This document shows, piece by piece, positions 27,415 through 38,397 of a DNA stretch of 64,000 nt. The position numbers were made by a program, and so were the translations under genes. This stretch comes from an uncultured Bacteroidales bacterium (lineage in GTDB: Bacteria > Bacteroidota > Bacteroidia > Bacteroidales > Paludibacteraceae): contig CADBVL010000001.1 in NCBI GenBank assembly GCA_902798015.1, positions 49,213 to 113,212 on the forward strand, read 5' to 3'. Under the pieces are notes generated by a model that saw only the letters and a program-made list of their open reading frames with translations, was not told the DNA's origin and made no database searches. Every line of letters begins with the position of its first letter. Position 1 is the stretch's first letter.

Positions 27415-30400
27415 ATGAGTAAGAAGATTTTGAATTTAAGTAGTGCAAAACTTACGGCCATTTCTGTTGGTCTGTTGCTGGCTGTGTTCTGCACAATCGG
27501 TATGTCCTTCCGCCCCGTCTATGACGAGAATGAGGCGGAGGAGATAGTCATGTCCGGCCCGAGAAGGAGTCACTGGAAAAAAGATGATGGATGTGGCGGA
27601 TATGACTATTATAACAAAACGGACTATGCCCGGACCGTTGCGCAGTCCATGAATGTGGCATACGGGACAGTGGAAATCACTGCAAAAGCCAAAGGTTCCG
27701 ACCCTGTTACAGCCGCAGACGGTAGTCAGTCGTACGTGGATTGGGATACCGGATTAGGCACCTCAGAAACCACGGGCCAACGAAATGATCTAGAGGTTAT
27801 CCATACCAACACCTTCACTTTTACGGCAGCTCCTACTGATCCGGAAGAGTATCGATTTGTGGGTTGGTATAGCGATGCCGGAGGAAATACGCAGGTTTCT
27901 AAAGATAATCCTTGGGAGGATGTAGAAGTAAAATTCCCGGACCAAGCAGGATTTACAAGTTATAAATCCAACTCTGGAGTGACTACATATGAAGGTTCTA
28001 CCCGCTATACTGTAACCTACTATGCTAAGTTTGCCCAGATTCCCGCAATCAACGTGACGTTCTTAGCGGCATCAACACCGGCGAAAGATAAAGGCTCATA
28101 TACCGTTGTAGGTAAAGGGGTGAATAGCACAATCACTACTTCCAATCAGGTTATACCGGTGAAGAGCATTACGTTAACTGCCACACCTTCTGAAGCGACG
28201 GAGTTTCTTAACTGGTATAAGTTAGGCGCAGGAGATGAGAAAATAATTCTTTCTACGGAGAATCCGTTCACGACATCCTTTACGGAGAAGACTACCGTAG
28301 GCGTAGAATGGCGTGAATTGGAAAAGAATCTCACCATCGTTTTTAAAGCAGTGGAGAAAGATGAGTCTGGCGTTAGAAAAGGAAGTTACACCGTTGATGG
28401 CGTAACTGTTTCTGCAACGGACTATGAGCATTTTACCGGAGATACGTATAGATATTCTCCTACACTGGTAGCAACTCCGGCAACGGGTTATAGTTTTAAA
28501 GGATGGTATGTCAAAGAAGCAGGAGTAAAACGCTATCTTAGTACAGATGCTACTTGGACGCCGACGATAACGGAAGAACTGACGATATACGCAGACTTTG
28601 TGTTTACAGCATATCCTGCGGAATCGTTGGCTCAATTCAAGGTGGGTTCTACATACTATGACGATCTCAATGCCGCCAATACAGCGGCAAAGAGTGCCAG
28701 CAAAAAAGTGATTATCTGTACCCGTGACGGTTATCTGCTGCCGGGTAATTATACCATATCAAGCGGTGTATCCCTGCTTATCCCCTATAGCACAGCGGAG
28801 ACGGTACAAACAGAACCTGCCGTAGTAGATAAACCATCACCTGCTCCCCTGCCAAATGCGTATCGTACCTTGACGATGTTGGATGGAGCGGATATCACTT
28901 GTGAAGGAACCATATGTGTGGGAGGTCAGATCATATCGCATCAGGGAGGCAATGCAACTGCTTATCCAGCCGGAGACCTTGGCGTAATCAACATGGCAAA
29001 TGGTGGACATATTGAGTTGAAATCAGGCGCTACTTTATATGCTTGGGGTTTTATCAAGGGGCAAGACAAAGACCAGGGAAACAACACGACAGGAGTAGGA
29101 ACGATTACTGCCAATAATGGATCTACCGTATGGGAGGATATCCCATTTGGAGATTTTCGTGGCGGTTCCCAACTTGCGGCGGGTAATGAGTGTGCGGACG
29201 ACTATCGGTGGTTCCCTTTCCAAAGTTATACTATCCAAAACATAGAAGTTCCTCTGACAATCAAATATGGAGCGAGTGAAAAAGTATTTGCTGTGTTGTA
29301 TATACCTACAATGGATTTGGGAACTCAAAAAACAAAACCGACATTGATAGCAAATAGCGATGCGTTATTCCTATTGAAAGATAGTAAATCAGGAGTGCGT
29401 AAATGGTATGACCCGACTACAGATTTAGTTTGCTACGAGTTATCTGGTACGGCTCAATTGGATCAGTTAATAGTATCTGTTAATGTCGGAATTACCGTAA
29501 CAGTTAAATCAAGTGACTTTGATCTACCGATTTGCGGCAATATGCATATAATTCTCACTAACTGCAATATGACCCTGTCCAAACCGATGACCATGCATGC
29601 GGGTTCTGTTATAGAAATAAAGCCGGACGCTACGGTTACCATCGCATCCAATCTGCATGTGTTCGACTTGGATCAGTTTGATATGTTTGCAAATAGTAAA
29701 TATTATTTACCATTCAATAATTTTACAAGTCATAAATACCGGGGGACGGGGACTACAAAAGAATATATTAATGATGCCAGACTAATTGTAGATGGTACGC
29801 TCAAAGTAACGGGTGGAATATATACCACTGCTAATGGAGCCAATATAATGGGAAATGGCGGAGGTAAGGTAATTTTCCAAAGTGCTTTGCCGGGAGAGAA
29901 AAATATATGGTTCTTAAAAGGAGGATCCAATGGAACACAAGCCGGAGGAACCCACTATCACTATGATGGTATTTTTGGTAAAGGGGCAGCAGATATATAC
30001 TTCACGCCATACGCCGTCAATGCCGCTAACCTTTGTAATGAAGATGGTTCCTATACGAAGTCTCTTGCCAATAAGACTTTCCACAACGTCCATGGTCGTT
30101 GGTTTGTTGACGGCAAGCAAAACGAACAATCCGACCATACGCACGCTTTCACCTATATGGCTTCTGGCAATAGCGGAACGGATGTCAATACCCCGGCTGT
30201 TTATTCTCATGACCGTACAGGTCTGGAACCCCGTATGAAATGGTTCAATGTGAGCGAAGACGGATGTGCCGACTGGTGGGTGGATGGTAACAGCCGTCTC
30301 TATAACTGGTCAAAGTTCTCCGACTGGCACCAGTTTATCCCCACAGAGGTTACAGATATGTACGGTTGCTCAAACGGCTCGCTCTATAACAAAATCAGTT

Positions 30401-33400
30401 GTACCGTATGGGAAGAATTAGGCGGTACGGATGAAAACTGTCTTTATACTATTGGTGGCGTTAAGAAGGCGCTTGTAGGTACCAGCTTTATCGAGATGGA
30501 GCCTAATGCAGATGATGCAGCTTATCATAGAACAGGAGCGGCTACGGAGTACTACATCAGTTTCGACGGTTGTATATGGCATTCGGCTACACGTATCGAA
30601 GGAGAGAGAAAGGCTTATACGGTAGAGGAACAGCAATTCATATGGTTTGAGAATAACTGGTTGAATGTGACGCGCGAAGCCCCGTTCTTCTATTCTACCG
30701 ACGAACTGAATGTGAAGACCTACTATGAGTATATAGGTAGTGAGTGGGTGATAGCGGAGCCGTACGTGCGTGTGACAACAAGCGATCCAACGCAAACGCG
30801 TAGCCTCTTGACATTCTACGAGGCAGTAGCAGTAGCTAACCAATATAAAAACCCAACGATTACGATTCTGCGTGATATACCTACCGGTTCAGAATCTGCA
30901 GTATATACAGCAGCGAATACTACGTGTACGTTGGATTTGAATGGACACAAGGTAACGAGTGTATGCCAATATATGCTCAATATAAACGCCGCGGGCTCAA
31001 CTTTCATTATAAAGGATAAAACGTCCGATAAGAAAGGAGAACTCCGTGCCTGTCCGGAAGGCGGAAATGCTCGTACGATAGGATACCAAGTAACAAAAGG
31101 CACACTTAAATTAGAATCGGGCAAGATGTATTCGACGAATACGACCACAAGAACAGGTAGTACCGCAGAAACATTTACGTCGGCGACTAATACGGGTGTT
31201 GTGGTGAAGGCAAATGCGGTATTCACGGTGACCGGTGGTACGGTAGAAAGCGAGGATGAACATCAGCCCTATGCCGTCAAAGTTGAAACGAACGGCACAA
31301 TGAATTTGTCCGGAACAGGAGAGATAAAGGCGCATGCGACCACATGGTATTCCACACGTGGAGTAAGTCTTGAGTATGGAAATCTGAACATGTCCGGAGG
31401 TTCAATCCTTTCTTCTGCTATAGGAGCGAGCACCGTATATGGAGTTTTCGTGGGTGCCTCTGCTTCATGGAATGCAGCGAAAAGCACATCTAGTTCTTCC
31501 TATGGCACACTAACTCTTACAGGAGGAACCATTACTGCTAGGACACCAAAGGATGCCCGCGGGGTGCAAGTGTCTGGCGCGGCTGATGTAACAGGTGATT
31601 ATAATGAAAGCCCTATTAATCAAACTGTAAAGCTTCGTGAATATGGAAGGTGCAATATATCCGGCGGATCAATTAATGCAGAGGCAACGACAAGTACAAC
31701 CGCCTTTGGTATATTATCATATGGAACGACATCTATTACAGGTGGCAACATCACAGCAAACGTGCTAACATCAAGTCAAAGTACAGCTTATGGAGTGCGG
31801 GTAGATGGAGGTGTAACTACGATAAACGGAAGCGCAAATATAGTAGCAAATGCGCCTACGGTAGCTTATGGAGTTTTAGTCCAAGGCGTGGTAGATGGTA
31901 ATAGAGGATGGTGCCATTATGGAGAATTGAATATAAAGGGTGGTACCATCACAGCAAACACCACGAATAAGACCAAGGCATATGGATTATATGTAACCGC
32001 AACCACCAAGAACCTAGCGAATACGAACTCATATAGTGTGTTTAATGGCAATTATGCGGCACATGGAACAGCAATTATTACAGGTGGTCACTTCTACGCA
32101 AATGCAAGAACCACGACAGCGATAGGAATAGATGTAGAAGGTACAAAAACGCTGAATGAAGCCAGTGCAACTCCGGTTTGTACCATCAATGGTGGTTATT
32201 ACAAGATGACCGGAACAGGAGATCTGTTAGGATGTAATACTGCTGCACTCCCCGCTAACTTCCAAATTAATGGAGGATACTACAGTCATGAGGGTAATCT
32301 GGAGGGCTATGCTGTATCACCGAAGCATGTAGTCACATTGCCTTCTTCTGATCCGAATCGACCTGATTACGAATATAAAGTGGCTGAGGCTTATACGATT
32401 ACATTCAAGAGTGAGAATGGCGAAACAACTCTCCAGTCTTCCTATCAAGAAAAAGGAACCACTCCGGAATATAATGGAGAACCCCAGACGAAACCCAGTT
32501 CGACAACTACATCTTACGTATTTGATGGTTGGTCATCTTCTATTGGAGGCTCTTTAGTTTCGCCGCTGACATCCGTAACCTCTTCGGGAGGAACCTATTA
32601 TGCTCACTTCAACGAAACAACGCTGAAGTACATGGTTACGCTGGATGCTAAGACAAACGGCGGTAATGAAGAAGCACAGGTAATCTATGTAGAGCCGAGT
32701 GCTGCTGTGGGCACATTGCCTACCGCCACCAAAACCGGTTATACACAAACAGGTTGGTATACAGCCGCATCGGGTGGTACGAAGTTAGAAACGACTACGT
32801 CTATTACTGCGGATGGTACATATTATGCGCAGTTTGGTATCAACTCGCATACGTTGACATGGAATCTAGCGGGCGGAACGGTTAAGACAGCTGGTACCGG
32901 TGCGGCAGCTAGTGCAACGGGCTCGCCGAGTAGCTCGGTTAACTATAATGCAACGATTACCGCTCCGGTTGTAACCAAGACCGGATATACCTTCGCTAAT
33001 TGGGGCGTTCCTTATCCTGCCTCTAAGATGCCGGATAATGATTTGAGTTATACTGCACATTGGAATCCTGCGACCAACACCAAGTATTACGTAAAGCACT
33101 ATCAGCAGAATATCAATGATGATGGTTACACCTTGGCGGATACAGAAACAAAGACCGGAACAACGGACGCAACGGTTACTCCGGATCGTAAGAGTTACGA
33201 TGGATTCTTAACGCCGGATCCGCAGTCGTTGACAATTGGTGCGGCGGGGACGAGTTCGCTGACCTATAATTACGACCGCGTTGTATATACTATTAAGTGG
33301 AACGCGTACGCGAACGGAGGTACGTGCTCCGCACCGAATACCAACATACGTCACGGTAAGACCTTAGGTACTATGCCGGAAGCTACACCGAACTCTGCAG

Positions 33401-36400
33401 GTCTGGTATTTGGCGGCTGGTATACTGCTGCAGACGGTGGTACAAGAATTACAGAGAGTACACCGATCCTTCAGAACTATGGTACGCTCTATGCGCACTT
33501 TGTACCGACCTATACCGTTACATGGAAGAATTACGATGAAAGTGTGCTGGCGACTATAGAGTTGCCATACGATGCGATACCTTCTTATGGCAGCAATCCG
33601 ACTCCTACGCGTGCGACTGATGAGGATTATGGCTATACATTCGACGGCTGGTCCGCTACGAATGGTGGTACCATAGTAGAGGAACCGCTTCCTGCTATCT
33701 TCGGTAACAAGACATACTACGCACACTATAGCACGACCCCAACTGTGGCAAGTGTGAAAGTGGGTAGTACAACTACGTATTATACCACAATTGATGCGGC
33801 GTTTGCCTTTGCGAATGAACAAACGGCTAACATGACCATCAAACTATTGAAGAATACGACAGCCGCTGCTTCCTTGGTATATTCCGCAGTTTATAATTGC
33901 ACCTTGGATTTGAATAATCGTACGCTTTCAGGTGCAATCAATAAATTGATAGAAATCAACGCTACCGGCAAAACCTTTACTATTGATGATAGCAGTGTTG
34001 CTAAGGGAGGAAAGATAAGCACAACACTAAGTACCAATGCTCGTTTGAATTGCGTATACCTTACGGCAGGTACACTTATATTAGAAAAAGGTTATATCTA
34101 TTCGAGTAATCCGCATACATATTCCACGGCATCTGGTAATAAAAATTCGGCGGCAACTGGCGTATATGTGGTTAATGGTAACACATTCACGATGGATGGC
34201 GGAAAAGTAGAAAGTGAATCCCAATACGCTTCCTATGCGATAGTAGGTAAGAATGGCACATCCACCATCACCATTAATGGAGGAGAAATATATGGCCATA
34301 CCACAAAATCCACCACGTCTGCCGGAATCTATACAGAGGCTAAAGGATTAACGGTTAATGGCGGAAATATCAAAGCTCAATCGTTTACAACTACTGCGCG
34401 AGGTATCTATATTTACGGAGGAACCGGAACGATTAACGGCGGAACTGTCGAGGCGGTAATTGATACGGTCGGCGGCTCCGGAACCACAACAGCATATGGT
34501 ATAGCAGTAGGTTATAAGAACACCTCATACAAGGGAACTCTAACCATCCCATCTACATCGACGGTAGTAGTTAAAGTTGTGGCCAACACGAATACCGCAG
34601 GAGGTGTCGTAGCCGGTGGCGGAACGGTAAGCAATAAAATTCAGGGCGGAACATACTATGTTCGCACCAAAACAGGAAAATCGGCATATGGCGTTAGCTT
34701 GCAAGGAACGACGACTCTATCCGGCGGAACGTTTAGAGTAAATGCAGCAACAACGGATGCATATGGTATTTTGTGTCAACGTGCAACGACGACAGTATCC
34801 GGCAATCCTAATTTTATTGTGCATGCGAATACAACGACTGCGATAGGAATCGTAGCCAATGGTTACATTCCTGCCAAAGGAGGAACCACGTATGGCGGTA
34901 CCGTTAACGTTGGCGGCGGTACATTTACTGTTTCGACAGGTTCCGGCAATACCGCATATGGTGCTTTAGCACAGCGAACGGGCAAATCTATTTATTCAAC
35001 AACGAATGATAGTGTCCCCAAGAACTATGCCAATGCTGGAACAATTACTATTACCGGTGGGGAGTTTGATGTGACGACTTATGCAAGTAATAGTTATGCG
35101 GTATTCTGCAATTCTGCAACTACTCAAAAAGCAAATACAAGCTATGATGCCGTTACTGCGACACCGAAGTTGACGGTCAGTGGAGGACGGTTTGTAATGT
35201 ATTCGGATAATGGCGCAAACACTACTTGTTATGCTGCAAATACGGCGGCAAAGGCAACGAACTTCCTTATTCAAGGAGGTTGGTATAGTACCAAGCGAAC
35301 CGACGCATCTTCGACTTCGAATCTTGAAGACAAATATACTGCTCCGGGGAAGGCTAGTTGTACATACTATACGATGGAGACCACAAGTGTGGATAAGGCA
35401 AGTGTGGGAACTGCATACAACTACAAAGTAGCGGAGGGATACCAGATTACGTTCAATAACTACGATGGTACGCAGTTACAGCAGTCGTATCAACAGAAGA
35501 ATACCACTGCGGTTTACGATGGTGCAACTCCAGAAAGACCGGAGGATGCAAGTTATACCTATGCATTTGCAGGCTGGAGTCCGGCATTGGCTTCTGTTAC
35601 CGCTGCGGCTACCTATACCGCAACGTATGCCAGCACGCCGCGTACGTATGATATCACACTTAATACGAACGGCGGTACCATCAATGCAGGTAATGTAGAG
35701 CATTACACGGTAGGCACGGGTGCAACGCTGCCTACGAATGTAACGAAGTCCGGCTTTACCTTCGGCGGTTGGTTTGATAACGACGGATTAACCGGTGATG
35801 CAGTAACTACTATCTCCACTACTGCAACCGGTAATAAAGAGTACTGGGCAAAGTGGACGGCAAGCATTGCTGACCGTGAACTGGATATCGTGGATTGGAC
35901 AAGCAATTCGATTACCATCAATGTGACGAACCTCAAAGCGGTAGGAGGAACAAATAAGAATAACTGGAAGATTCGTGTAAACGGCACTGACTACACCAGA
36001 ACCAGTCCGGAGTGTAGTACACAGTCACGTACGTTGACGATCTCAGGTTTGTCGCTTACGCCGAACGATAACCTGCTTATCCAACTGAAGAATGACGCGG
36101 ACGTTATAGAGAGCCAGCATTACTATAAGATTCCGCAGATTTATACTGCGAATGCTACGCTGGATGATACTGATGCAGAGAGTGTAGTCTATGTCTATGG
36201 CGGTAAGTTGACGATCTCCGGCGATGCCACTCTGGCTGCACTCTACGTATGTCCGGGTGCGGAAGTGGAGGTAACCGACGGTACGCTGACTGTGGGTAAA
36301 CTCGTGCTTCGTACCAAGCCATGGGCTACGGTTGCTATCAGCGGAAATGTATCTGCAGCGAACGTTTACTACACACGTATCGCTCCGGATGGTTCGAGTG

Positions 36401-37512
36401 AATATCCGACTGGACAGTACTATCAGTTCGGTCTGCCGTACGAGTGTGATATCGACGATGTTCTCTTGTCGGATGGCACGACGCCTGCTTATAACACAAC
36501 TTGGATACTGAAGAGCTATAACGAGGAGAGACGTGCAGAGAGCGGTACATCAACCAATAACTGGGATGCGCTTGCTGCTGATGCTACAATCGAAGCAGGT
36601 AGAGGATACGAGATGTTCTCCAGCTATAAATACTATCGCGAGTATTACTTCCCTGTTATCCCGACGGATAACACCTCTGTAGCGGTAACACGCCATGGCA
36701 AAGACAAGAATAATTCCGGATGGAATATCGTCTGCTCGCCGCTGATGAGTATCTATCAAAATGAATCGGATCCGGTAACAGGACTCAAGGTAAGCTGGTT
36801 GCTGGCAGACGGATCCTATGACCAAGAGTGGCCTGAAACGATTTGGCCGGCTCTGCCCTTCTCCTATCAAGCATCAGCAACCGGGTATCTGGATTTCAGC
36901 ACCAATGATCTCAATCAGGCTGTTTCCGCTCCGCGCCGTGCGGCTTATAAAGAGAACATCCAAACCGAGTGGCTCCATTTGGATGTAAAGGACGGAAACG
37001 GAGTAGGTGATCATACCAGTGTCTTTGTGCATCCAGACCGCTTCGAAGCTACCTATCAGACCGGTATCGACGTGGCAAAGCAATCGTTTACTGCTTCACG
37101 CGCGTTAATATATAGTTCGCATGCGTACGGAGAGATGGCGTTCGCCGGCGTAGCAGATGTGCTGCTGGAGAATGGTGTTGCCCTAACGGTATATAGTCCG
37201 AAAGAGCAAGAGCTGACCATCTCCATGCGCGACAACGAATGGCTCGACCGCATGGCCTATGTATGGCTCATCGATAACGAGACCGGCGCGCAGATAGACC
37301 TGCTTGACTCGGATTATACTTTCGAAGCCGCTGCCGGTACGACGACCGGAAGATTCATCCTCATGGGACGATTCTTCGCGCCGCAGATTGCTACGGATAT
37401 AGATCAGGCCGAAGGCGAACAGGCGAAGCCGAAGAAACTGATCATCAGGGATAAGTTGTATATCCTGATTAACGACCAGTTGTATGACGGAACAGGTAAA
37501 ATGGTAAAATAA
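27415..37512 (+). CDS. Giant 3,365-residue surface protein (duplicated beta-helices plus InlB/Flg_new-type repeats)
   Basis: The N-terminal hydrophobic segment (AKLTAISVGLLLAVFCTIG, residues 11-29) suits a signal peptide or anchor. Further modules: InlB-like/MucBP-like repeats to about residue 400; about 405-880 the module shared with the 13.5 kb giant; about 1115-1640 and 2110-2650 two homologous Gly/Thr/Ser-rich beta-helix arrays; about 1655-2105 and 2670-2830 InlB/Flg_new-type repeats (YTFDGWSATNGG, then TYYAHYS); about 2905-3365 a C-terminal region shared with the other giant, ending KKLIIRDKLYILINDQLYDG. No catalytic motif was seen. An extended, modular surface adhesin or sheath protein is inferred. 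It heads a run of exported proteins and shares their orientation. Confidence 0.85.
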   Translation: MSKKILNLSSAKLTAISVGLLLAVFCTIGMSFRPVYDENEAEEIVMSGPRRSHWKKDDGCGGYDYYNKTDYARTVAQSMNVAYGTVEITAKAKGSDPVTAADGSQSYVDWDTGLGTSETTGQRNDLEVIHTNTFTFTAAPTDPEEYRFVGWYSDAGGNTQVSKDNPWEDVEVKFPDQAGFTSYKSNSGVTTYEGSTRYTVTYYAKFAQIPAINVTFLAASTPAKDKGSYTVVGKGVNSTITTSNQVIPVKSITLTATPSEATEFLNWYKLGAGDEKIILSTENPFTTSFTEKTTVGVEWRELEKNLTIVFKAVEKDESGVRKGSYTVDGVTVSATDYEHFTGDTYRYSPTLVATPATGYSFKGWYVKEAGVKRYLSTDATWTPTITEELTIYADFVFTAYPAESLAQFKVGSTYYDDLNAANTAAKSASKKVIICTRDGYLLPGNYTISSGVSLLIPYSTAETVQTEPAVVDKPSPAPLPNAYRTLTMLDGADITCEGTICVGGQIISHQGGNATAYPAGDLGVINMANGGHIELKSGATLYAWGFIKGQDKDQGNNTTGVGTITANNGSTVWEDIPFGDFRGGSQLAAGNECADDYRWFPFQSYTIQNIEVPLTIKYGASEKVFAVLYIPTMDLGTQKTKPTLIANSDALFLLKDSKSGVRKWYDPTTDLVCYELSGTAQLDQLIVSVNVGITVTVKSSDFDLPICGNMHIILTNCNMTLSKPMTMHAGSVIEIKPDATVTIASNLHVFDLDQFDMFANSKYYLPFNNFTSHKYRGTGTTKEYINDARLIVDGTLKVTGGIYTTANGANIMGNGGGKVIFQSALPGEKNIWFLKGGSNGTQAGGTHYHYDGIFGKGAADIYFTPYAVNAANLCNEDGSYTKSLANKTFHNVHGRWFVDGKQNEQSDHTHAFTYMASGNSGTDVNTPAVYSHDRTGLEPRMKWFNVSEDGCADWWVDGNSRLYNWSKFSDWHQFIPTEVTDMYGCSNGSLYNKISCTVWEELGGTDENCLYTIGGVKKALVGTSFIEMEPNADDAAYHRTGAATEYYISFDGCIWHSATRIEGERKAYTVEEQQFIWFENNWLNVTREAPFFYSTDELNVKTYYEYIGSEWVIAEPYVRVTTSDPTQTRSLLTFYEAVAVANQYKNPTITILRDIPTGSESAVYTAANTTCTLDLNGHKVTSVCQYMLNINAAGSTFIIKDKTSDKKGELRACPEGGNARTIGYQVTKGTLKLESGKMYSTNTTTRTGSTAETFTSATNTGVVVKANAVFTVTGGTVESEDEHQPYAVKVETNGTMNLSGTGEIKAHATTWYSTRGVSLEYGNLNMSGGSILSSAIGASTVYGVFVGASASWNAAKSTSSSSYGTLTLTGGTITARTPKDARGVQVSGAADVTGDYNESPINQTVKLREYGRCNISGGSINAEATTSTTAFGILSYGTTSITGGNITANVLTSSQSTAYGVRVDGGVTTINGSANIVANAPTVAYGVLVQGVVDGNRGWCHYGELNIKGGTITANTTNKTKAYGLYVTATTKNLANTNSYSVFNGNYAAHGTAIITGGHFYANARTTTAIGIDVEGTKTLNEASATPVCTINGGYYKMTGTGDLLGCNTAALPANFQINGGYYSHEGNLEGYAVSPKHVVTLPSSDPNRPDYEYKVAEAYTITFKSENGETTLQSSYQEKGTTPEYNGEPQTKPSSTTTSYVFDGWSSSIGGSLVSPLTSVTSSGGTYYAHFNETTLKYMVTLDAKTNGGNEEAQVIYVEPSAAVGTLPTATKTGYTQTGWYTAASGGTKLETTTSITADGTYYAQFGINSHTLTWNLAGGTVKTAGTGAAASATGSPSSSVNYNATITAPVVTKTGYTFANWGVPYPASKMPDNDLSYTAHWNPATNTKYYVKHYQQNINDDGYTLADTETKTGTTDATVTPDRKSYDGFLTPDPQSLTIGAAGTSSLTYNYDRVVYTIKWNAYANGGTCSAPNTNIRHGKTLGTMPEATPNSAGLVFGGWYTAADGGTRITESTPILQNYGTLYAHFVPTYTVTWKNYDESVLATIELPYDAIPSYGSNPTPTRATDEDYGYTFDGWSATNGGTIVEEPLPAIFGNKTYYAHYSTTPTVASVKVGSTTTYYTTIDAAFAFANEQTANMTIKLLKNTTAAASLVYSAVYNCTLDLNNRTLSGAINKLIEINATGKTFTIDDSSVAKGGKISTTLSTNARLNCVYLTAGTLILEKGYIYSSNPHTYSTASGNKNSAATGVYVVNGNTFTMDGGKVESESQYASYAIVGKNGTSTITINGGEIYGHTTKSTTSAGIYTEAKGLTVNGGNIKAQSFTTTARGIYIYGGTGTINGGTVEAVIDTVGGSGTTTAYGIAVGYKNTSYKGTLTIPSTSTVVVKVVANTNTAGGVVAGGGTVSNKIQGGTYYVRTKTGKSAYGVSLQGTTTLSGGTFRVNAATTDAYGILCQRATTTVSGNPNFIVHANTTTAIGIVANGYIPAKGGTTYGGTVNVGGGTFTVSTGSGNTAYGALAQRTGKSIYSTTNDSVPKNYANAGTITITGGEFDVTTYASNSYAVFCNSATTQKANTSYDAVTATPKLTVSGGRFVMYSDNGANTTCYAANTAAKATNFLIQGGWYSTKRTDASSTSNLEDKYTAPGKASCTYYTMETTSVDKASVGTAYNYKVAEGYQITFNNYDGTQLQQSYQQKNTTAVYDGATPERPEDASYTYAFAGWSPALASVTAAATYTATYASTPRTYDITLNTNGGTINAGNVEHYTVGTGATLPTNVTKSGFTFGGWFDNDGLTGDAVTTISTTATGNKEYWAKWTASIADRELDIVDWTSNSITINVTNLKAVGGTNKNNWKIRVNGTDYTRTSPECSTQSRTLTISGLSLTPNDNLLIQLKNDADVIESQHYYKIPQIYTANATLDDTDAESVVYVYGGKLTISGDATLAALYVCPGAEVEVTDGTLTVGKLVLRTKPWATVAISGNVSAANVYYTRIAPDGSSEYPTGQYYQFGLPYECDIDDVLLSDGTTPAYNTTWILKSYNEERRAESGTSTNNWDALAADATIEAGRGYEMFSSYKYYREYYFPVIPTDNTSVAVTRHGKDKNNSGWNIVCSPLMSIYQNESDPVTGLKVSWLLADGSYDQEWPETIWPALPFSYQASATGYLDFSTNDLNQAVSAPRRAAYKENIQTEWLHLDVKDGNGVGDHTSVFVHPDRFEATYQTGIDVAKQSFTASRALIYSSHAYGEMAFAGVADVLLENGVALTVYSPKEQELTISMRDNEWLDRMAYVWLIDNETGAQIDLLDSDYTFEAAAGTTTGRFILMGRFFAPQIATDIDQAEGEQAKPKKLIIRDKLYILINDQLYDGTGKMVK

Positions 37513-37560
37513 GGTATTAGTTTGTTTAAACAACCTGTGAAGGTTGGAAATTTAAGGATA

Positions 37561-38388
37561 ATGAAAAAAAGATTTAACACTCCTCGCGGAGGGATGGTTG
37601 CTGCTCTGTGCGCGGCGCTGACTGCCTTGTGGCTGACTGCCGTGTACGGAACGTACGAAGAGAATAAGCGAGAGAAATACGATGTCCACATCACGCCGGG
37701 TGCGGTTAGTTATGGAACCCACTCCTCGGCTACTGTACCCGTAGTGATGACGACGACGCGATACACAAGCAGTGTGCCGATGGTGAGTGGCAACGCGGTG
37801 CGCAGTTATGCGCACTATGGCCACGCTTCCATGCCGTCATCGACATCGTCAGGAAAAGGACTGTATGCCACTTCTTCGGCTACGGTGCATACCGTAGGTT
37901 CCGGAGGAGGAGCAAGTGGAGGGGGAGTTGCCACTTCATCAGGCGCATCCTCTTCACGCGGCATCAGGTATGGAGGCGGAGCTGTTGCATCTGTCGCTAT
38001 GCCGGTACTGGCGGTAAATAGCTCCATGATGGCTGCTCCCGTTGTTGCAACAGAGCCGTCCATGCCCAGAGCTATCGGACCAAGACGCGCAAAACCGACA
38101 GAGCCCGGAGCGGACGGAGAATGGTCCGATGCCGGAGCAGGAGATGGAAAGTGGTATCGCTGGGATGATTGGGCTGGAGAATGGGTGACTCCGGAAGTGG
38201 GAGATACGCGTATTGAAGGCGGTGTTACCTATGAATGGAATGGTACAAAATGGGATCCTGTCGGTGATCAAGGCGATCCGACCAATCCGCAACCCCTCGG
38301 TGCAACGCCATGGCTGCTGATAGCGCTCCTCGCATGTGCGTACGCGCTATATAAATACTATACACAAGTATATAATAAATCTAAATAA
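37561..38388 (+). CDS. Exported Ser/Gly-rich protein with N- and C-terminal membrane segments
   Basis: A 275-residue protein, family not recognised. The start at 37561 (MKKRFNTPRGG) gives an N-terminal hydrophobic segment MVAALCAALTALWLTAVYG. The middle is Ser/Gly/Val/Met-rich and low complexity (SGGGASGGGVATSSGASSSR). A Trp-rich patch follows (GKWYRWDDWAGEWVTPEVGD, then VTYEWNGTKWDPVG), and a C-terminal hydrophobic segment WLLIALLACAYALYKYY ends the chain. It may be a short surface tether or linker protein anchored at both ends. It lies 48 bp after the giant and 9 bp before the next gene, consistent with one operon. Confidence 0.75.
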   Translation: MKKRFNTPRGGMVAALCAALTALWLTAVYGTYEENKREKYDVHITPGAVSYGTHSSATVPVVMTTTRYTSSVPMVSGNAVRSYAHYGHASMPSSTSSGKGLYATSSATVHTVGSGGGASGGGVATSSGASSSRGIRYGGGAVASVAMPVLAVNSSMMAAPVVATEPSMPRAIGPRRAKPTEPGADGEWSDAGAGDGKWYRWDDWAGEWVTPEVGDTRIEGGVTYEWNGTKWDPVGDQGDPTNPQPLGATPWLLIALLACAYALYKYYTQVYNKSK

Positions 38389-38397
38389 GCATATACT

